Below, one piece after another: positions 12,435-24,822 of a DNA stretch of 64,000 nucleotides (positions within the stretch are counted from its first letter, which is position 1; each line of letters starts with the position of its first letter). Both the position numbers and the translations under genes were made by a program. The notes under the pieces are model-generated. The model was not told the origin of the DNA and made no database searches. It saw only the letters and a list, made by a program, of their open reading frames with translations. Source of the stretch: Arachis hypogaea (Eukaryota; Streptophyta; Magnoliopsida; Fabales; Fabaceae); the NCBI RefSeq assembly GCF_003086295.3, contig NC_092051.1:10470810-10534809 (forward strand), read 5' to 3'.

Positions 12435-14144
12435 TTAGACTTTTCTTTTTATTATTTTACTGTAGGAGTTCTATGCAATATTAAAAATGAAACAAATTCT
12501 TAGTGAGTTGTGAATATGTATCACTTACTTGGTCTCATTAAGTACCTGAACAAAATAACCAAATGGAAAGATTCTAACACAATGTAAACTTGTAAATTCA
12601 TTTCGGAAAAAACTAAAAATAAAAAGTAATTTCGAACACAATTCTTTGCAAAAAAGAATAAAGTCATCTTGGGCAATTTTTATAAATTACGTTTTTAAAT
12701 AAGCAACAGGTTTGCAGTTTCATGTAACTGGCATTTGATATTAGACAATAACAACTTAGACTTTATTCCACTCCAAACAATATAAGTTTAAGCAGTTAAG
12801 TTCGTTTCTAACACCCTCCAACAAAATTTACAAATAGATATCAAAATGTATAAAAAAAATTGCAAAAATAAGCATCCTTCATAAAATAGACAATCTTGTT
12901 ACTCTTCTCGAGTTTAGGAGTCAGATCACCGGCCTGAAGAAAAGTATTAAATTATGTAGCAAATAAGACATCTTAAAGGCAATATTATCAGTGTAACATT
13001 TCCTAAGATCTCTTAAATTGGTAAAAACTATCCCAACTGATGTGGATATAGTATGACTTGCAACTATGACCCCAATACTTGCTTAATAAATTACAATAAG
13101 AAATAAATGTTAGAGCACAGAAATAAAACGCGAACCATTCAATACTTTTTACTTTTTTAGTAGGCTTGCCCAATTGAAGATAAAATTCTATAATGTATTT
13201 TAAATTATGACAAATAATTCTAATTGCTTAAATGTTTTTTACTTTGACAAATTATTCGCATTCTATATTAAATTTTCGCTTATAGTTTTCTACTTTTCTC
13301 TCACTTTCTCATTTTCCCCTCCATTATTAATATTATCAATCAACAAAATCAAACAGGAAACTAAGAAAATAAATTTTAATAATTACAAACCTTAGGCATT
13401 CTTCAAAAAACAGGATAGTTTTATTGCTCTTCTTTCCGAATTTGAAATTTATGATCACTTGCCTCAAGAAAACTAATCAATTATGCAGCAATAACACACC
13501 ATGAAAGTAATATTATAGGGTTAAATTACCATTTTGGTTTTCAGTCCTAGATGATTTATCTTTTGGTTTATGTATTACTATTTGATGCATTTTTATCTAA
13601 ACTCTAGAGTCTAGAGTTCTTTTTTGAATATGTATTACTATATTTGGTGCATTTTATCAAATTGACATTATTTTTTGGAACGCTAAAAAATCTTTTCTTT
13701 TTCGAGTCATTTTATTTGGTGTACATATTTGAGATCATTTTGGAGTATATACAAATAAAATTCATATAAAAACAAAGATTATTAAGTCAACTGTATTTAT
13801 TAAAAATAAACATAAATAGACATATAGTTCAAATTTGATAAACAAAAATATAAAATAAACCTGCTAATACTGAAAAGCTTGTACAAAAGGTCAGTAATAA
13901 CGTTATCTCCTGTTACACAGACCTGTATAATAATTGGCAAAATTTGGTTACTTCAGTAATCATACATTTACAGTAAAGACTGCTTAAAAAAAACCATAAT
14001 AATTAAAAAATTACTATTTTTTCAGCAAAATGTGGGACTTTTTAGAGTATGGGAGTTTTCATTTGAAGAAAAAAAAGAATTAAACTCACCAAAATATATT
14101 TACATTAAAATGTTAATAAATCTAAATTTATTAGTATTTTATTC
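12435..14144. other. AT-rich spacer, no gene seen
   Basis: Low-complexity intergenic DNA. There are two similar ~60-base stretches near 13560 and 13625 (both with TATGTATTACTA) but no coding signal. Confidence 0.6.
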
Positions 14145-14434
14145 TTTAATCAACGGTCCAGATTAACCATCTAGAACCTTCATTACAAATATCTATCCTA
14201 CCACAACTTTCTAAATACTTCTAGATTATTCCATACTACTATTCATATTTCTATATACATCCACAATCTTCTAGAATACTCTATGACCTTCCAGAGTCTT
14301 CTAAAACTTTCTAGAGTATTCCAAGACCTTCTAGGATATTCTAGAACATCCCGGAACCATCTAGAGCATTTTCAAACACTTCAGAAAATTATACAAACAC
14401 GGTTAAATCTAACCTTCTAAAATTTACCGTGACA
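14145..14434 (-). repeat. 3' LTR of the chromovirus, truncated (~290 of 553 bp)
   Basis: Matches 19272-19557 of the full LTR with many substitutions and indels. The segment corresponding to 19005-19271 is missing. It ends at the base before a polypurine stretch. Confidence 0.8.
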
Positions 14435-14449
14435 TTCTCCCCCACCTAA
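14435..14449 (-). other. Polypurine tract of the chromovirus
   Basis: The minus strand reads AGGTGGGGGAGAA directly before the LTR start TGTCACGG, the expected plus-strand primer site. Confidence 0.6.
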
Positions 14450-14508
14450 TGCGCAGACATCCTCATTGCGTTCTGTTCATGATAGCGCTCTAGGTGTTCT
14501 TGGAATTG

Positions 14509-15965
14509 TCACAAATCTTCACGAGCTTCCCAACTAGTTTTAGTTATTAGGAGCCCTTTCCACTTGATCAAGTATTGGATACTTTGTGGTACCCCTATTC
14601 GTTGCACGACGTGATTAGCTAAGATATCTTCGATTTCCTTATCAAAGGATTTAATCACCACAGGCGGAGCAGGACTCGAGTCACCTCTACTTGGTTCATC
14701 TTGCTCTTTGTGATATGGTTTAAGCATACTCACATGGAAGACCGGGTGGATCTTCATAGAGGGAGGGAGTTGTACTTTATAAGTAACCTCCCTTACACGT
14801 CTAATGATCTCAAATAGCCCTTTGTATTTGCGGATTAATCCCTTATGAACCTTGCGAAAGGCTTTTAATTGTTGTGAAAGAAGTTTAATCATTAACTTGT
14901 CTCCCACTTGATAGCTTGCATGCCTCCTCTTCTTATCTGCCCATTTCTTCATCTTCTTTACAACTTTGTCGAGGTAAGAACGAGTGACATCTGCTTATTC
15001 TTCCCAAGACTTAATCATATGATAAGCTCCAGGGCTCTTCCTGAGTAAGAGGAAGAAAGAGAGTGTGGTGTAAGCGGCTGTTGTCCAGTCACAATCTCGA
15101 ATGGACTCTTCCCCGTGGACTCGCTCCTTTGCAAATTGTATGAGAATTGAGCAATGTCAAAGAGTTTTGTCCAGTCCTTCTTATTAGCGCTTACAAAATG
15201 CCTCAAGTAAGGCATTCACTCTCTCAGTCTGCCCATTGGTTTGAGGATGAAATCTTGTTGAAAAATGAAGCTCTGACCCAAGGAGTTTGAACAGCTCTGT
15301 CTATAGTCGTCCTGTGAAACGTGGATCTCGATCACTAATGATGCTCTCAAACAATCCCTAGTACTTCACCACATTCTTGAAGAATAGTCGTGCTGCTTTC
15401 TCTACAGTGCAGTCAGTAGGAGTAGGAATAAGGTAGCATACTTCAAAAATCGATCCACTATCACAAGAATAGATCCAAACCCCTCAGACTTCGATAAGGC
15501 AGAGATGAAATCTGGAGAGACACTTTTCCACGGTTGCCCTGATGGAGGCAGAGGTTCCAACAATCCACTTGGTGTCTTGTTTTCAATTTTATCTTGTTGG
15601 CACACAAGATAAGTCTTCACATAGCTTTTCACTTCATCTCTCATTTGAGGCCAATAATAAGAAGATTCAATGAGTGCCAAGGTCCTTCGCTGACCTTGGT
15701 GACCATCTCACTTGGTATCGTGGTATTCTCTCACTAATTTTCTTCTTAGATTTTCCCATTTAGGGACGTATAGTCTTCTTCCTTTGGTGTAGAGAAGGTC
15801 GTCTTCTAGCCAAAATCGTTTGGTCTTACCTTCTCTAGCCAACTCCACCAACTTCTTGGCTAATGGATCATGAAACAACCCTTCCTTGATGGTATGCACA
15901 ATATCTCCTTCGACCATGGAAATGGCTACCAACTCAGCCTTGCGACTCAGCGCATTTGCTACCAC
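14509..15965 (-). pseudogene. Chromovirus integrase with chromodomain, broken
   Basis: Pieces of one integrase in several frames. 15708-15965 is the RNase H/integrase linker, starting VANALSRKAE. 15402-15680 has the zinc-binding end (YLVCQQDK) and the first catalytic Asp (SPDFISAL). Near 15335 the second Asp is in ISDRDPRF. Near 15220 the catalytic Glu is in TNGQTERVNALLE. 15015-15215 is the core C-terminus. 14509-14952 is the C-terminal domain ending in a chromodomain (YLIKWKGL, then SWEAREDL). The D, D and E residues survive, but frameshifts and stops separate them. Chromodomains of this family target new insertions to histone-marked chromatin. Confidence 0.85.
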
Positions 15966-17541
15966 ATTAGTCTTGCCAGACTTGTATTAAAATTCGAAAT
16001 CAAACTCAGCTAAGAAATCTTGCCACCTAGCTTGTTTGGGGCTTAATTTCTTCTGAGTTTGGAAGTAGCTTGTAGCCACATTGTCTGTCTTGACGATAAA
16101 GTGTGAACCAAGTAAGTAGCGACGCTAAGTTCTTAGACAATGCACCACGTAGTCATCAATTTCTCTTGAACGGTGTATCGTCTCTCTGTATCATTCAACT
16201 TGCAACTCTCAAAGGCAATAGGATGTCCTTCTTGCATTAGAATCCCTCCAATAGCATAGTCAGAAGCATCAGTGTAGATTTCAATACCTTTTAGTAGTCG
16301 GGCAGTGCTAGTACTGCTCCTTCTGTGATAGCAGCCTTCAACAAATCAAAGGCTTTTTGACACTCCTTTGACCATTCCCAAGAGTGATTTTTCTTGAGAA
16401 GATCAGTTAATGGTGAAGCCTTAGCGAAGTTTCCCTTGATAAATCTCTGATAGTAATTAGCCAACCCAAGGAATGACCTCAATTCAGATACCTTGTTTAG
16501 CGGCTCCCACTCTTTAATAGCCTTCACCTTTTTTTTGATCCATGCACAGAGTTCCATCTCTAATGATGTGTCCCAAAAAGTGGACTTCGTCCCTTGCAAA
16601 GGAACACTTTTCCTTCTTCACATATAGGTTATTCTCTCACAAGATCTTGAACATGGTTCGTAAGTGTTTTACATGTTCCTCCAAGGTATTACCATAGACA
16701 ACAATGTCATCCAAGTAAACCACTATAAACCGATCAAGATAAGGTAGAAAGATCTCTTTCATCAAGGTACAGAAGGTCACAGGAGCATTGGTCAAGCCAA
16801 AAGGCATCACCAACCACTCATATGATCCATACCTCGTGACACACGTGGTCTTAGACTCATCACCATCGGCAATCCTCACTTGGTGATATCCTGACTTCAA
16901 ATCCAGCTTTGAGAACCACTTGGCTCTACCAAGTTGATCAAACAAATCGGCTATCAAAGGAATAGGGTATTTGTTCTTGATGATTACCTTGTTAAGTGCT
17001 TCATAGTCGATGCATAGTCTCAATGAACCATCATGCTTCTTTTGGAACAAGACTAGTGCGCCATAAGGTGCCTTCGATGGACGGATGAACCCAACATCTA
17101 GCAAATTCTTGAGTTGCTTCTTCAAATCCTCAAGTTCTGGCGGTGCCATCCTATAAGGTGCTGAGGCAGGCAGCTTTACTCCGGACTCAAATCCAATTTT
17201 GTGGTCCACCTTCCTCCTAGGTGGTAGTTGTTTTAGTAACTCGGGAGGCATCACATCCTTATTTTCTTCAAGAACTTCCTTAATTTCGGGAGGAACGTCT
17301 TCTCTTTCAGATGTTGACTCCTCTTGTAATAGAGCCAAATATGTAATCTCTCCCATCTTGAACCCTTTCTTGAGTTGCATAGCAAAGAGTATCGGTAGTC
17401 CTCCAACTTTAGAGACTGTAGGGACCATACATGGAGACCCTTTCTCCATGACGCATACTATGTCGTAGTATGGCATAGGTATTATATTTGCCTTCCTTTG
17501 CAAATCGAGCCTGATGACTATTTTAAAATTGTCCATGAGTG
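15966..17541 (-). pseudogene. Chromovirus reverse transcriptase and RNase H, broken
   Basis: Reverse transcriptase is readable in 16637-17541, with [49 protein letters not shown] and the catalytic VYLDDIVVY. RNase H continues in another frame at 16291-16599 ([16 protein letters not shown]) and near 16000-16110 (KTDNVATSYFQTQKK). Frameshifts at ~16630, ~16290 and ~15990 break the polyprotein. RT length and motif order are normal for Ty3/gypsy. Confidence 0.85.
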
Positions 17542-17919
17542 CTACTGAGAAATCCACAAGACCTTCCAAGAACCAAGAGTCATCTCGACCCCTTTTGCTA
17601 CTACTCCCTTAAGGGGTTCACCCTTGGTATTCACGGGTTTGAACCAGCTATTCTTTTTTGTGATCTTCAACCCAAGCCTCCTTGCTTCATCAGGCGTGAT
17701 GAAGTTGTGTGTAGTGCCAGTGTCGATCATACCCATGACGGGTTTTTCATTAATAAAGGCTTTGACATACATCAAGCCTTTGTTTTCTGTAGTCCTTGTC
17801 TCTTTTCCCTTCACAGCATTCATGTGTTGGATAGATCCAACACACTCAGTTACTTGATATTGAGCCTCTCGTTCCTCGGCGATAGATGCCAGAGTCCCTA
17901 ACTTAGGGCAGTCCTTCAT
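17542..17919 (-). pseudogene. Chromovirus aspartic protease region
   Basis: Begins with the end of a gag zinc knuckle (MKDCP) and contains the protease active-site motif MIDTGTTHNF. It processes the gag-pol polyprotein in active relatives. A TAG stop falls inside the zinc knuckle just upstream (near 17934), separating it from gag. Confidence 0.8.
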
Positions 17920-18961
17920 TTGGTGTGGTCCCTAGCACACAAAGCATCCTCCTTTGGGCACGAAAGCCTTTTTATTTTCCTTGTACTCTTTCTTTGAAGA
18001 GTATTTTCCTTCCTTCTTAGTTGAGAAACTCTTCCCTTTGTCTCCCCACCTTTAGTAGAACTAGGGTTAGAGGAAGACTTGGGATTCGAGTCCCCCTAAT
18101 GATACCTAGTGAGTGATTCGGCCACCACGATGGCTTCATCAACATCCTTAACATTCCTTCTTTGTAGTTCTTGCTTTGTCCAAGGTTGGAGTCCATCAAT
18201 GAAGAAGAACAATGCATCCTCTGATGCTACGTTGGGGATTTGAAGCGTGAGAGTAGTGAACTCCTTTACGTAGTCGCTAATCGTACTCTTGTGTTTCAAC
18301 TCCCTCAACTTCTTCCTTGCTTCATAAACCACATTCTCAGGGAAGAATTGTCTTTTCAACTCCCTTTTGAAATCTTCCGATATGGCTATGTTGCAAGTAC
18401 CCTTTTTCATAGCACACTTTCTCCTCCACCACAAAGTAGCATTATCAAAAAGATAGGGGGCTGCAGTGTGTACCTTTATTGTTTCTTCGACCACCCCTTG
18501 GCCTTCAAAGTACCTCTCCATTTGCCATAGGAAGTTCTCCACCTCTCGAGCATCCCTCGCACCCTTGAACTCCTTTGGCTTTGCGAGATCAATCTTTGTC
18601 GTCTCCCTTATAATGATTGGTCGAGATTTCGCCTCCTCAAACCAAACTCGAACTTCCTCAAATAACTTCAAGGAATTCTCAAGCTTCTCTTCAATTTGGA
18701 GCATGCTTTCTTTGAAAGCTTCTAGTTCTCCTAACACATGAGCCTCAAGAGTCTCCTTGTCATGTTCTTCCTTTGGAAGCGCTCATCCATAGAGGATAGA
18801 ACATTCTCCAACATAGAAACTCTCTCTTTTAAGAAGTTAGAGTTCTTACCTCTAGCCTCACTTGAAGAGCGCACCATCTTGCTTCCCCATTGAGAAGGAA
18901 TAGTATCCCTTCCCCTTTGAGACTCAACATACTCCACGGTTACACTAGAAGCCATACCCAC
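17920..18961 (-). pseudogene. Chromovirus gag, broken
   Basis: The N-terminus starts at MASSVTVEYVES (18955) in one frame. The capsid-like retrotransposon-gag domain is at 18096-18737 in another frame, with FLWQMERYFEGQ, TLWWRRKCAM and FKRELKRQFFPEN. A basic linker and a CCHC knuckle (CFVC, stop, then GPHQMKDC) follow. There is at least one frameshift at ~18735, one at ~18110 and one in-frame TAG. Confidence 0.8.
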
Positions 18962-18987
18962 AAACCATTTGTGCTCCCTCTCGAACC

Positions 18988-19003
18988 TTGCTCTGATGTC
19001 AAA
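18988..19003 (-). other. Primer-binding region of the chromovirus
   Basis: The minus strand reads TTGACATCAGAGCAAGG immediately inside the 5' LTR. ATCAGAGC matches the usual initiator-Met tRNA complement used by chromoviruses; the first bases are diverged. Confidence 0.45.
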
Positions 19004-19004
19004 T

Positions 19005-19557
19005 TGTCACGGCCTTGGACACACACTCCAACGCTACCGTGCCAGCACTCGAACTTACTCAACCTCTTAAGTTAAGACCAAGTCAGCCTCACCCTCAATA
19101 CTTAGCAAGAAATCTAAGTACACAAGAGAATACAAGAGAAAGGAAGCTTTGGTGGAAAGAACACTTTATTACTCGAGTGTTTTTTTTTTTACAAATGACT
19201 CGCACACACGACTCACACTAACTCTCACCTTCTATTTATAGTCATCCACCTCCTCAATGGATGGTTAGGATTAAATCTAATCAACAGTCCAGATTAACTA
19301 TCTAGAACTTTTATTATAAATATTTATCATACCACAACTTTCTAAATACTTCTGAATTATTCCATACTACTATTCATATTTTCATATACATCCACACTCT
19401 TCTAGAGTACTCTATGACCTTCCAAAGTCTTTTAAAACTTTTTAGAGTATCTTCTAGGATATTTTATAACGTTCCGAAACCATTTATAACATTCTCAAAC
19501 GCTCTAAAAAATTATACAAATACCATTAAATCTAACATTCTAAAATTTAGAGTGACA
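19005..19557 (-). repeat. 5' LTR of the chromovirus (553 bp)
   Basis: Bounded by TGTCAC and GTGACA inverted ends. It matches the truncated 3' LTR at 14145-14434 over its right half. Confidence 0.75.
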
Positions 19558-19711
19558 CTAAAACCTAGTTTGCGTACCACGTTCTCGTTAGTGATTGGTA
19601 ATCCTTGTTTAATTAAACAAAAAAAAAAGAAAAAAACGTACTCGGGTTATTTATAACACTAGCTTAATTAGCTATGGTTCCTTAATTTTTGGGTCTGGGT
19701 CACATCCACAA

Positions 19712-20925
19712 TTTTGTATAATGTTCATTGTATATATGAATCATCGTCTCAAAGATTGATGATGATAGATGAACTATGTATGAAGGTTATTTTGAAACAA
19801 TGACATGGATAACATTGGTTCTAGCAGCAAATTAAATTAAAGTAATTACCCTCAAAGCGCAATATCAACAATTTCCTACCAAATTCAGTTGGAATCACCC
19901 TCTGTTGAGCTTTATTCTCATCCTCCTCCACCGACAAACTAACACAAGATAATTTAGTCGTAATTAAAAATATTATTTATATATTAAAATCAGTCAATAT
20001 ATTTATGTATAAATATATATATTGTTTAATTTATTTTTAATATATATTTATATTCTAATATATATTTTATATTAATAATTAATTTTAATAACTAATTTTA
20101 ATCTACACTTAGTATTATTCAATAATAACAATATATATACACTAAGGACTATAAAGTTACATTGTATGATGCATGCTACAATACTAACATATGAAATATC
20201 GCAAATACTTCAATATGATTTTATAATTTTTTTTATATAAGGATGCTTTTTTTTAATTATTAGATAATAAATTATATAATTTAATTTTAATATATTATAA
20301 AAATATTTTTTATTTAAAAATATTGCTATTTTTTTTAAATTATTGTTTTTTTTTTATAAATCACGTTTTTAAAATGAGACTAAATAAATATTATCATAAC
20401 ATCTTTATTGGACTAAGTATCATGAAATAAACCCTAAATTAATTGAACACCAATTAATCAACTTGTTTATGCCAACAACCAGCCTTTTTTCTTTCTTTCT
20501 ATATCAAGATTATTAAAACAAAAAAAATTGACTCTAAGTCATGCCTTATTAGCACTAGTACAATACTAATACTCAGTTATCAAGATATATACATCTTTGT
20601 TAATTTCTTTTAATTATTTTGAAGTTTACCACCACGTTCAGTTCAACCATTATTATTGTTAACTATGATCTTTTTGAAATTGAAGATTCTTTCTTTCTTT
20701 CCTTCTTTGACTTGAATTGAATTAAAAAATTACATGTAAGACTTGACTTAGCTAACGATTAGGATCAATTTAAAGATGATATGATTATATGATTAGTAGT
20801 GTTAGCTTCATCTTCTTTTAGGAATAAAGTAATTACTGCAAATGATATATAACTAGAATGGGAATGCTAGTAATATTGATGAATTATTAATTAATCATAC
20901 ATGATTATATTAAATACAATCATAT
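19712..20925. repeat. Third, older copy of a 1.2 kb part of the duplicated block
   Basis: Aligns with 3499-4746 and 24593-25838 with many substitutions and small indels; copies A and B are far closer to each other. It stops exactly where copies A and B continue into the element starting TCTATTTATTC. Right of it, 20926-21081 is AT-rich and unmatched. Confidence 0.85.
19850..19931 (-). pseudogene. Unrecognised 82-nt exon, third copy, acceptor lost
   Basis: Same reading frame as the exons at 3648-3729 and 24741-24822. Only two base changes are present and both are silent (Arg and Thr codons). The minus-strand acceptor AG has become CG and the donor has changed from GTAAGT to GTAATT. This copy may no longer splice. 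Confidence 0.45.
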
Positions 20926-21607
20926 AATATGTTTATAAAAAATCAATTTAAATCAATTATATATATATAGTAATTAATTTAGTGATCGAATTTTATTGTG
21001 CATCTAACAGTTTTATAATTTATATTTTAATTTTATAATAATAGCGGTCAACATATAATTATGCAATCATGTTATAAATATACTAAAAATCAATCCCTAA
21101 TTAACTATCTTATATAGAAATACAAATTTTACGTTTTATAAAATAAATTTATTACAATGTTCGTAAATAAATTTGATTATTCGGATAACTAATTATTTAA
21201 TTAAAAAAAATACATCTACATATACAAATATATAAGAATTGATTTTTAGTGTAGAGAGTACATTGTTATAAAAAATATTTTGTAAAAACATTAAATTGCT
21301 TTTTTAAAAAAAATTAGTTTGTGAATTTAAATTAGTTCTTTATTTTTTAATATTCAAAATTTAAAATTTTGTTTCGTCAAAGGTGATTAAACCAATAAAA
21401 TTACAACAGGGATTATAAATTAAATTAATTTAAATTATATTTCAAATTATAATAGTTTAAGAAAAGAAATTTTGCAAATACTATTGAATAATTAGAAATA
21501 ATAATTAAACAATCAAATAAGATGTGAGTATTATAATGTGAATCTAAAACAATTGAATAGAAAATTGCTATTAATAAAAAAATATCAAATGAAATGATTT
21601 CCTAAAA

Positions 21608-22944
21608 CTAATAGAACCTCAATTTTGGGTAATTCAGTGAGTAAATATTATACACCTCCACATTATCTCCAATGATAATATTCTTTAGTGGGATAAGAGT
21701 AGGAACGAGACCAAAAATTTGAATGTTGTCATTATAGTGAATACGAAAAATGCTATATTCTTTGTTTTCACGATCATGGAAGGCAAGGTAATCATGAGAC
21801 GTGGTTAATGAAGAATTAATATTTCCGTCAGAACTTACGAAAATGGGAGTCCAAGATTCTCCAACTCCATATCTTTTCATCATCCATATTGTGATTGGCT
21901 CATTAAAATATATAATGCAAAGAAAACCCCTGAATTCATATATGTCAACTCTTGGACCCTCATCGCTCGGTATAGAAAAGGATTGGAACCTCTCCTTGTC
22001 GAAATCGAAAGCCCATATCGACGCATTGCCATCAACATCGTTACCAATCCAATGAAGTGTCCCATTTAAATAAACAGCAGATCTCGATATAGATATCAAA
22101 TTCTTGGGATAATCCACCTCAATATTTATCCATGTTGTCGATATTCCAACTCTGAGCATTTCAACAACCATAGGATGATCATGTTTAAAGATAAGGATGA
22201 TTCTCATTACCTTGTATTGGTTTGTTTTTGGGTGAAAACCAAAACCTCGAGATATTTCGCACTCGCAGGGTTTTAGGATTGGAGGGTGTTTTGGAAGTCT
22301 TATGAACTCACCTGTTATTGGGTTGCAAACAAGTGAAATGTCTATATTATTTGACCAACTCAAATAAAAAAGACCATTACAAATACGCACATCCACATGC
22401 ACATTAGCATAAACTTTTGTATCAATGAGAGGCATGTTCACATTAGCATAAACTTTTGTACCAAGGAGAGGAATTTCAAATTTAGGATCAAGTTTTATAC
22501 TGCTGCTATTGGGTTTTAGGACCTCAAACACACCGCTGAAGAATGGATTGTTTTTCCTTTCATGCCATTCAATTCGGTCATATTCAACAAGGTGAAAGAA
22601 TCTTGAATGCTTGCGTCGGATCATCAGGGCAGGAAGTGTATAAGTAAGGAGTAACTTGGCAAAGTTTGGATTAGAAATCAATGTGTTCCAATGCTTGCAA
22701 ACACATCTACAAATCAGAACAGACTTTATGGGAAGTCTAACAAAAATATCGGTAATTATATCGGCTGGAAGACCGGCAAAATAAGACTTTTGTAGTTGGA
22801 GTTTCCTGACAATTAAGTAAAGAATAATTTAGAAGAAGAGATACAAAAAATTCACGGCGTTGTTTTGTGTTACTCCATGAAAAAATAAAATATGACTTAC
22901 CTCATCCACCGCACAAAGAAGGATTGGAAAAGGAATTTGATCAT
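21608..22944 (-). CDS. F-box protein with F-box-associated (FBA) domain, two exons, 413 aa
   Basis: Exon 1 is 22901-22944, starting MIKFLFQSFFVRWM. Exon 2 is 21608-22805. A 95-nt intron has a GTAAGT donor and a TTGTCAG acceptor, and the joined length is 1242 nt, in frame to a TAA stop. The F-box is at residues ~24-64 (GLPADIITDIFVRLP, then CRCVCKHWNTL). An FBA-type C-terminal domain follows, with GLFYLSW, LVCNPITGEFIRLP, GFGFHPKTNQYKV and LNGTLHWIG. Proteins of this large plant family join SKP1 and cullin in SCF ubiquitin ligases, and the C-terminal domain selects the substrate. The substrate here cannot be told. I chose this start because a later in-frame codon at 22681 would cut the F-box in half, and the exon junction restores the frame exactly. 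Confidence 0.85.
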
Positions 22945-24060
22945 TTTACCGGTACTCTCGCGTGACAATGATTGTTGGGAGAAGTTAGGCACCCAAGTGA
23001 AATTGATGCTTTCAAAGGGAAGTTTACTGATTTTTATAACCTAGATTAATGTGAAAATCAGCTACTACTTTTAGAGAAAGTACGTGGAGCTAATGATTTT
23101 AATCGGCTTAAAAAGGAATGTATTTCAAAAATTAAAAAAGAGATTTTTAATTAATTATTCAATAATTACTTAAATTCAGATTTTGAAATTTAAAAAATTA
23201 AGATTAGTAGTTAAACTCATTTACACTACATATAATCTCTATACTCAAATCTTAACAGAGTTGTCATCCTCCGTCTGCTATTTATACTTGCTCTGCGCCT
23301 CATAGTCCCCCTCAAGATTGCAAAAAACTGAACCATTCAATGAACTGATAGAGTAACTGGTTCAATAATTTAAAGGTTTAATCGAGATTTAACTGAAATT
23401 TAATTAGTTTAATTAAATATATAATAAAATTATTAAAAATTTAATATATAATTTTAAATATTTAAATTTAATAAATTTTAAGTTAATAAAATTTAAAACT
23501 ATAGTTAAAAATTAACAAATTACTTCAGCCATCAAATTTTATAACTAACAAAAATTAAAATAAACAAAAATGACAAATCAAAATTTAGAAAAATAAACAT
23601 ATTTATCTCAGAATTTTTAAAAATTTCATACTCCACCACAGCACATTAATTCAGAAATGATAAATAGATAAAATATATATTATAGATATTGTGAACTAAT
23701 ATAATATAAAATATTAATTCAATTATTGTGAAAAAAAATTCTTAAAATATGAATTGGATAACAAACTAATATTTTTATTAGTTTTGTTATTTTTATTAGT
23801 TTTTATTTTGTTATAAAGTGAACAATAAATAAATTTAGAATTCTTTAATCTCTCTTGTACTTTTTTATTTCTAATATTTAATTATATTTTTATCTTTATA
23901 GTAATAATAATAATAATAGTAATACAAATACAAATAGAATTATGTTCTGTGAGAATTTTGTACGAGAGTGTGTGTGAAACTGTGAATCCGAGTGCATGAA
24001 AAGTCAACTTTGTGAGTGATTACACAATGTCTACGTGAGAAAGAAAGGAAGAGAGAGATT

Positions 24061-24250
24061 TGAATCCACCTATTAATGTGGAGGAGGACTTGGTGATATT
24101 AGAGGAAGAGGATGTTAAAGAAGGGTTTTGGCATTGGAATATTAGAAGGAGTGTTTATCGCAATTTGAAATCATCCTGAAACTTTTCGGATCAAGTCACA
24201 TGAGGACAAGGTTTTTCAGTTTTTCTTTGTAAAGAGGCTGATCTCAAATA
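24061..24250 (+). pseudogene. DUF4283-like retroelement ORF fragment
   Basis: Reads NVEEDLVILEEEDVKEG in one frame, then in another frame NHPETFRIKSHEDK and VFQFFFVKRL, with a TGA where this family usually has Trp before NHPE. This resembles the DUF4283 domain found in plant non-LTR retroelement ORF1-like proteins. There is one frameshift and one stop, and no other part of such an element nearby. Identification is tentative. Confidence 0.4.
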
Positions 24251-24740
24251 ATTAATTTTAAAATTTATTGCCTAAAAAATCATCTTAAATTATGAATTTA
24301 ATTGTGTAACTTTTTTTATATTGCATCAAAATTAAACTCTTATATCTATTGTTTTTAAAATTATTTATATTATGAATGTGTAAAATAATTTTTTCTGATT
24401 TAATAATATATAATTAAATGCATATGCATGCAAAATAACTTTAGACTAATAATTTGTGAAAATTAAATACATATTAAAAAATCAAAATAAAATTTAGAAT
24501 AATGATGATAACTTAAATCTATTATAATGCTTCTAATTTTTTTTTATAACAGCTGCAATATCCCTTTGTTTATGTCCAACACTAATTAGACTTTGTATAA
24601 TGTTCATTGTATGTATGAATCATCATCTCAAATATTGATGATGATGATGATAATGATAGATGAACTATGTATGAAGGTTATTTTGAAACAATGACATGGA
24701 TAACATTGGTTTTAGTAGCAAATTAAATTAAAGTACTTAC

Positions 24741-24822
24741 CCTCAAAGCGCAATATCAACAATTTCCTACCAAATTCTGTTGGAATCACTCTCTGTTGAG
24801 CTTTATTCTCATCCTCCTCCAC
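24741..24822 (-). CDS. Unrecognised 82-nt internal exon, copy B
   Basis: Identical to 3648-3729: AG acceptor, GTAAGT donor and only one open frame. It lies 1.8 kb upstream of the F-box start on the same strand but is not needed for that gene. I cannot name the family. Confidence 0.45.

Larger units (their letters stand above)
14145..19557 (-). mobile_element. Degenerate Ty3/gypsy chromovirus (Reina-like?)
   Basis: Read on the minus strand: 5' LTR (19557-19005), primer-binding region, gag, protease, reverse transcriptase, RNase H, integrase with a chromodomain, polypurine tract, and a 3' LTR truncated at its far end (14434-~14145). The gene order and C-terminal chromodomain define a chromovirus; assignment to the Reina clade rests on RT wording and is tentative. 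The LTR ends TGTCAC and GTGACA are inverted repeats. Every gene has frameshifts or stops and the two LTRs differ at many positions, so the insertion is old and inactive. No target duplication can be checked because one LTR is truncated. Confidence 0.9.

Noticed and set aside
17199..19221. Plus-strand ORFs across the chromovirus (17199-17468, 17539-17901, 18240-18530, 19015-19221)
   Set aside because: Shadows of the minus-strand gag-pol and LTR; no own motifs.
22681..22681. Start of the F-box protein at an in-frame non-ATG codon giving MISNPNF
   Set aside because: It would remove the F-box; a spliced start at 22944 gives a complete domain with canonical splice sites.
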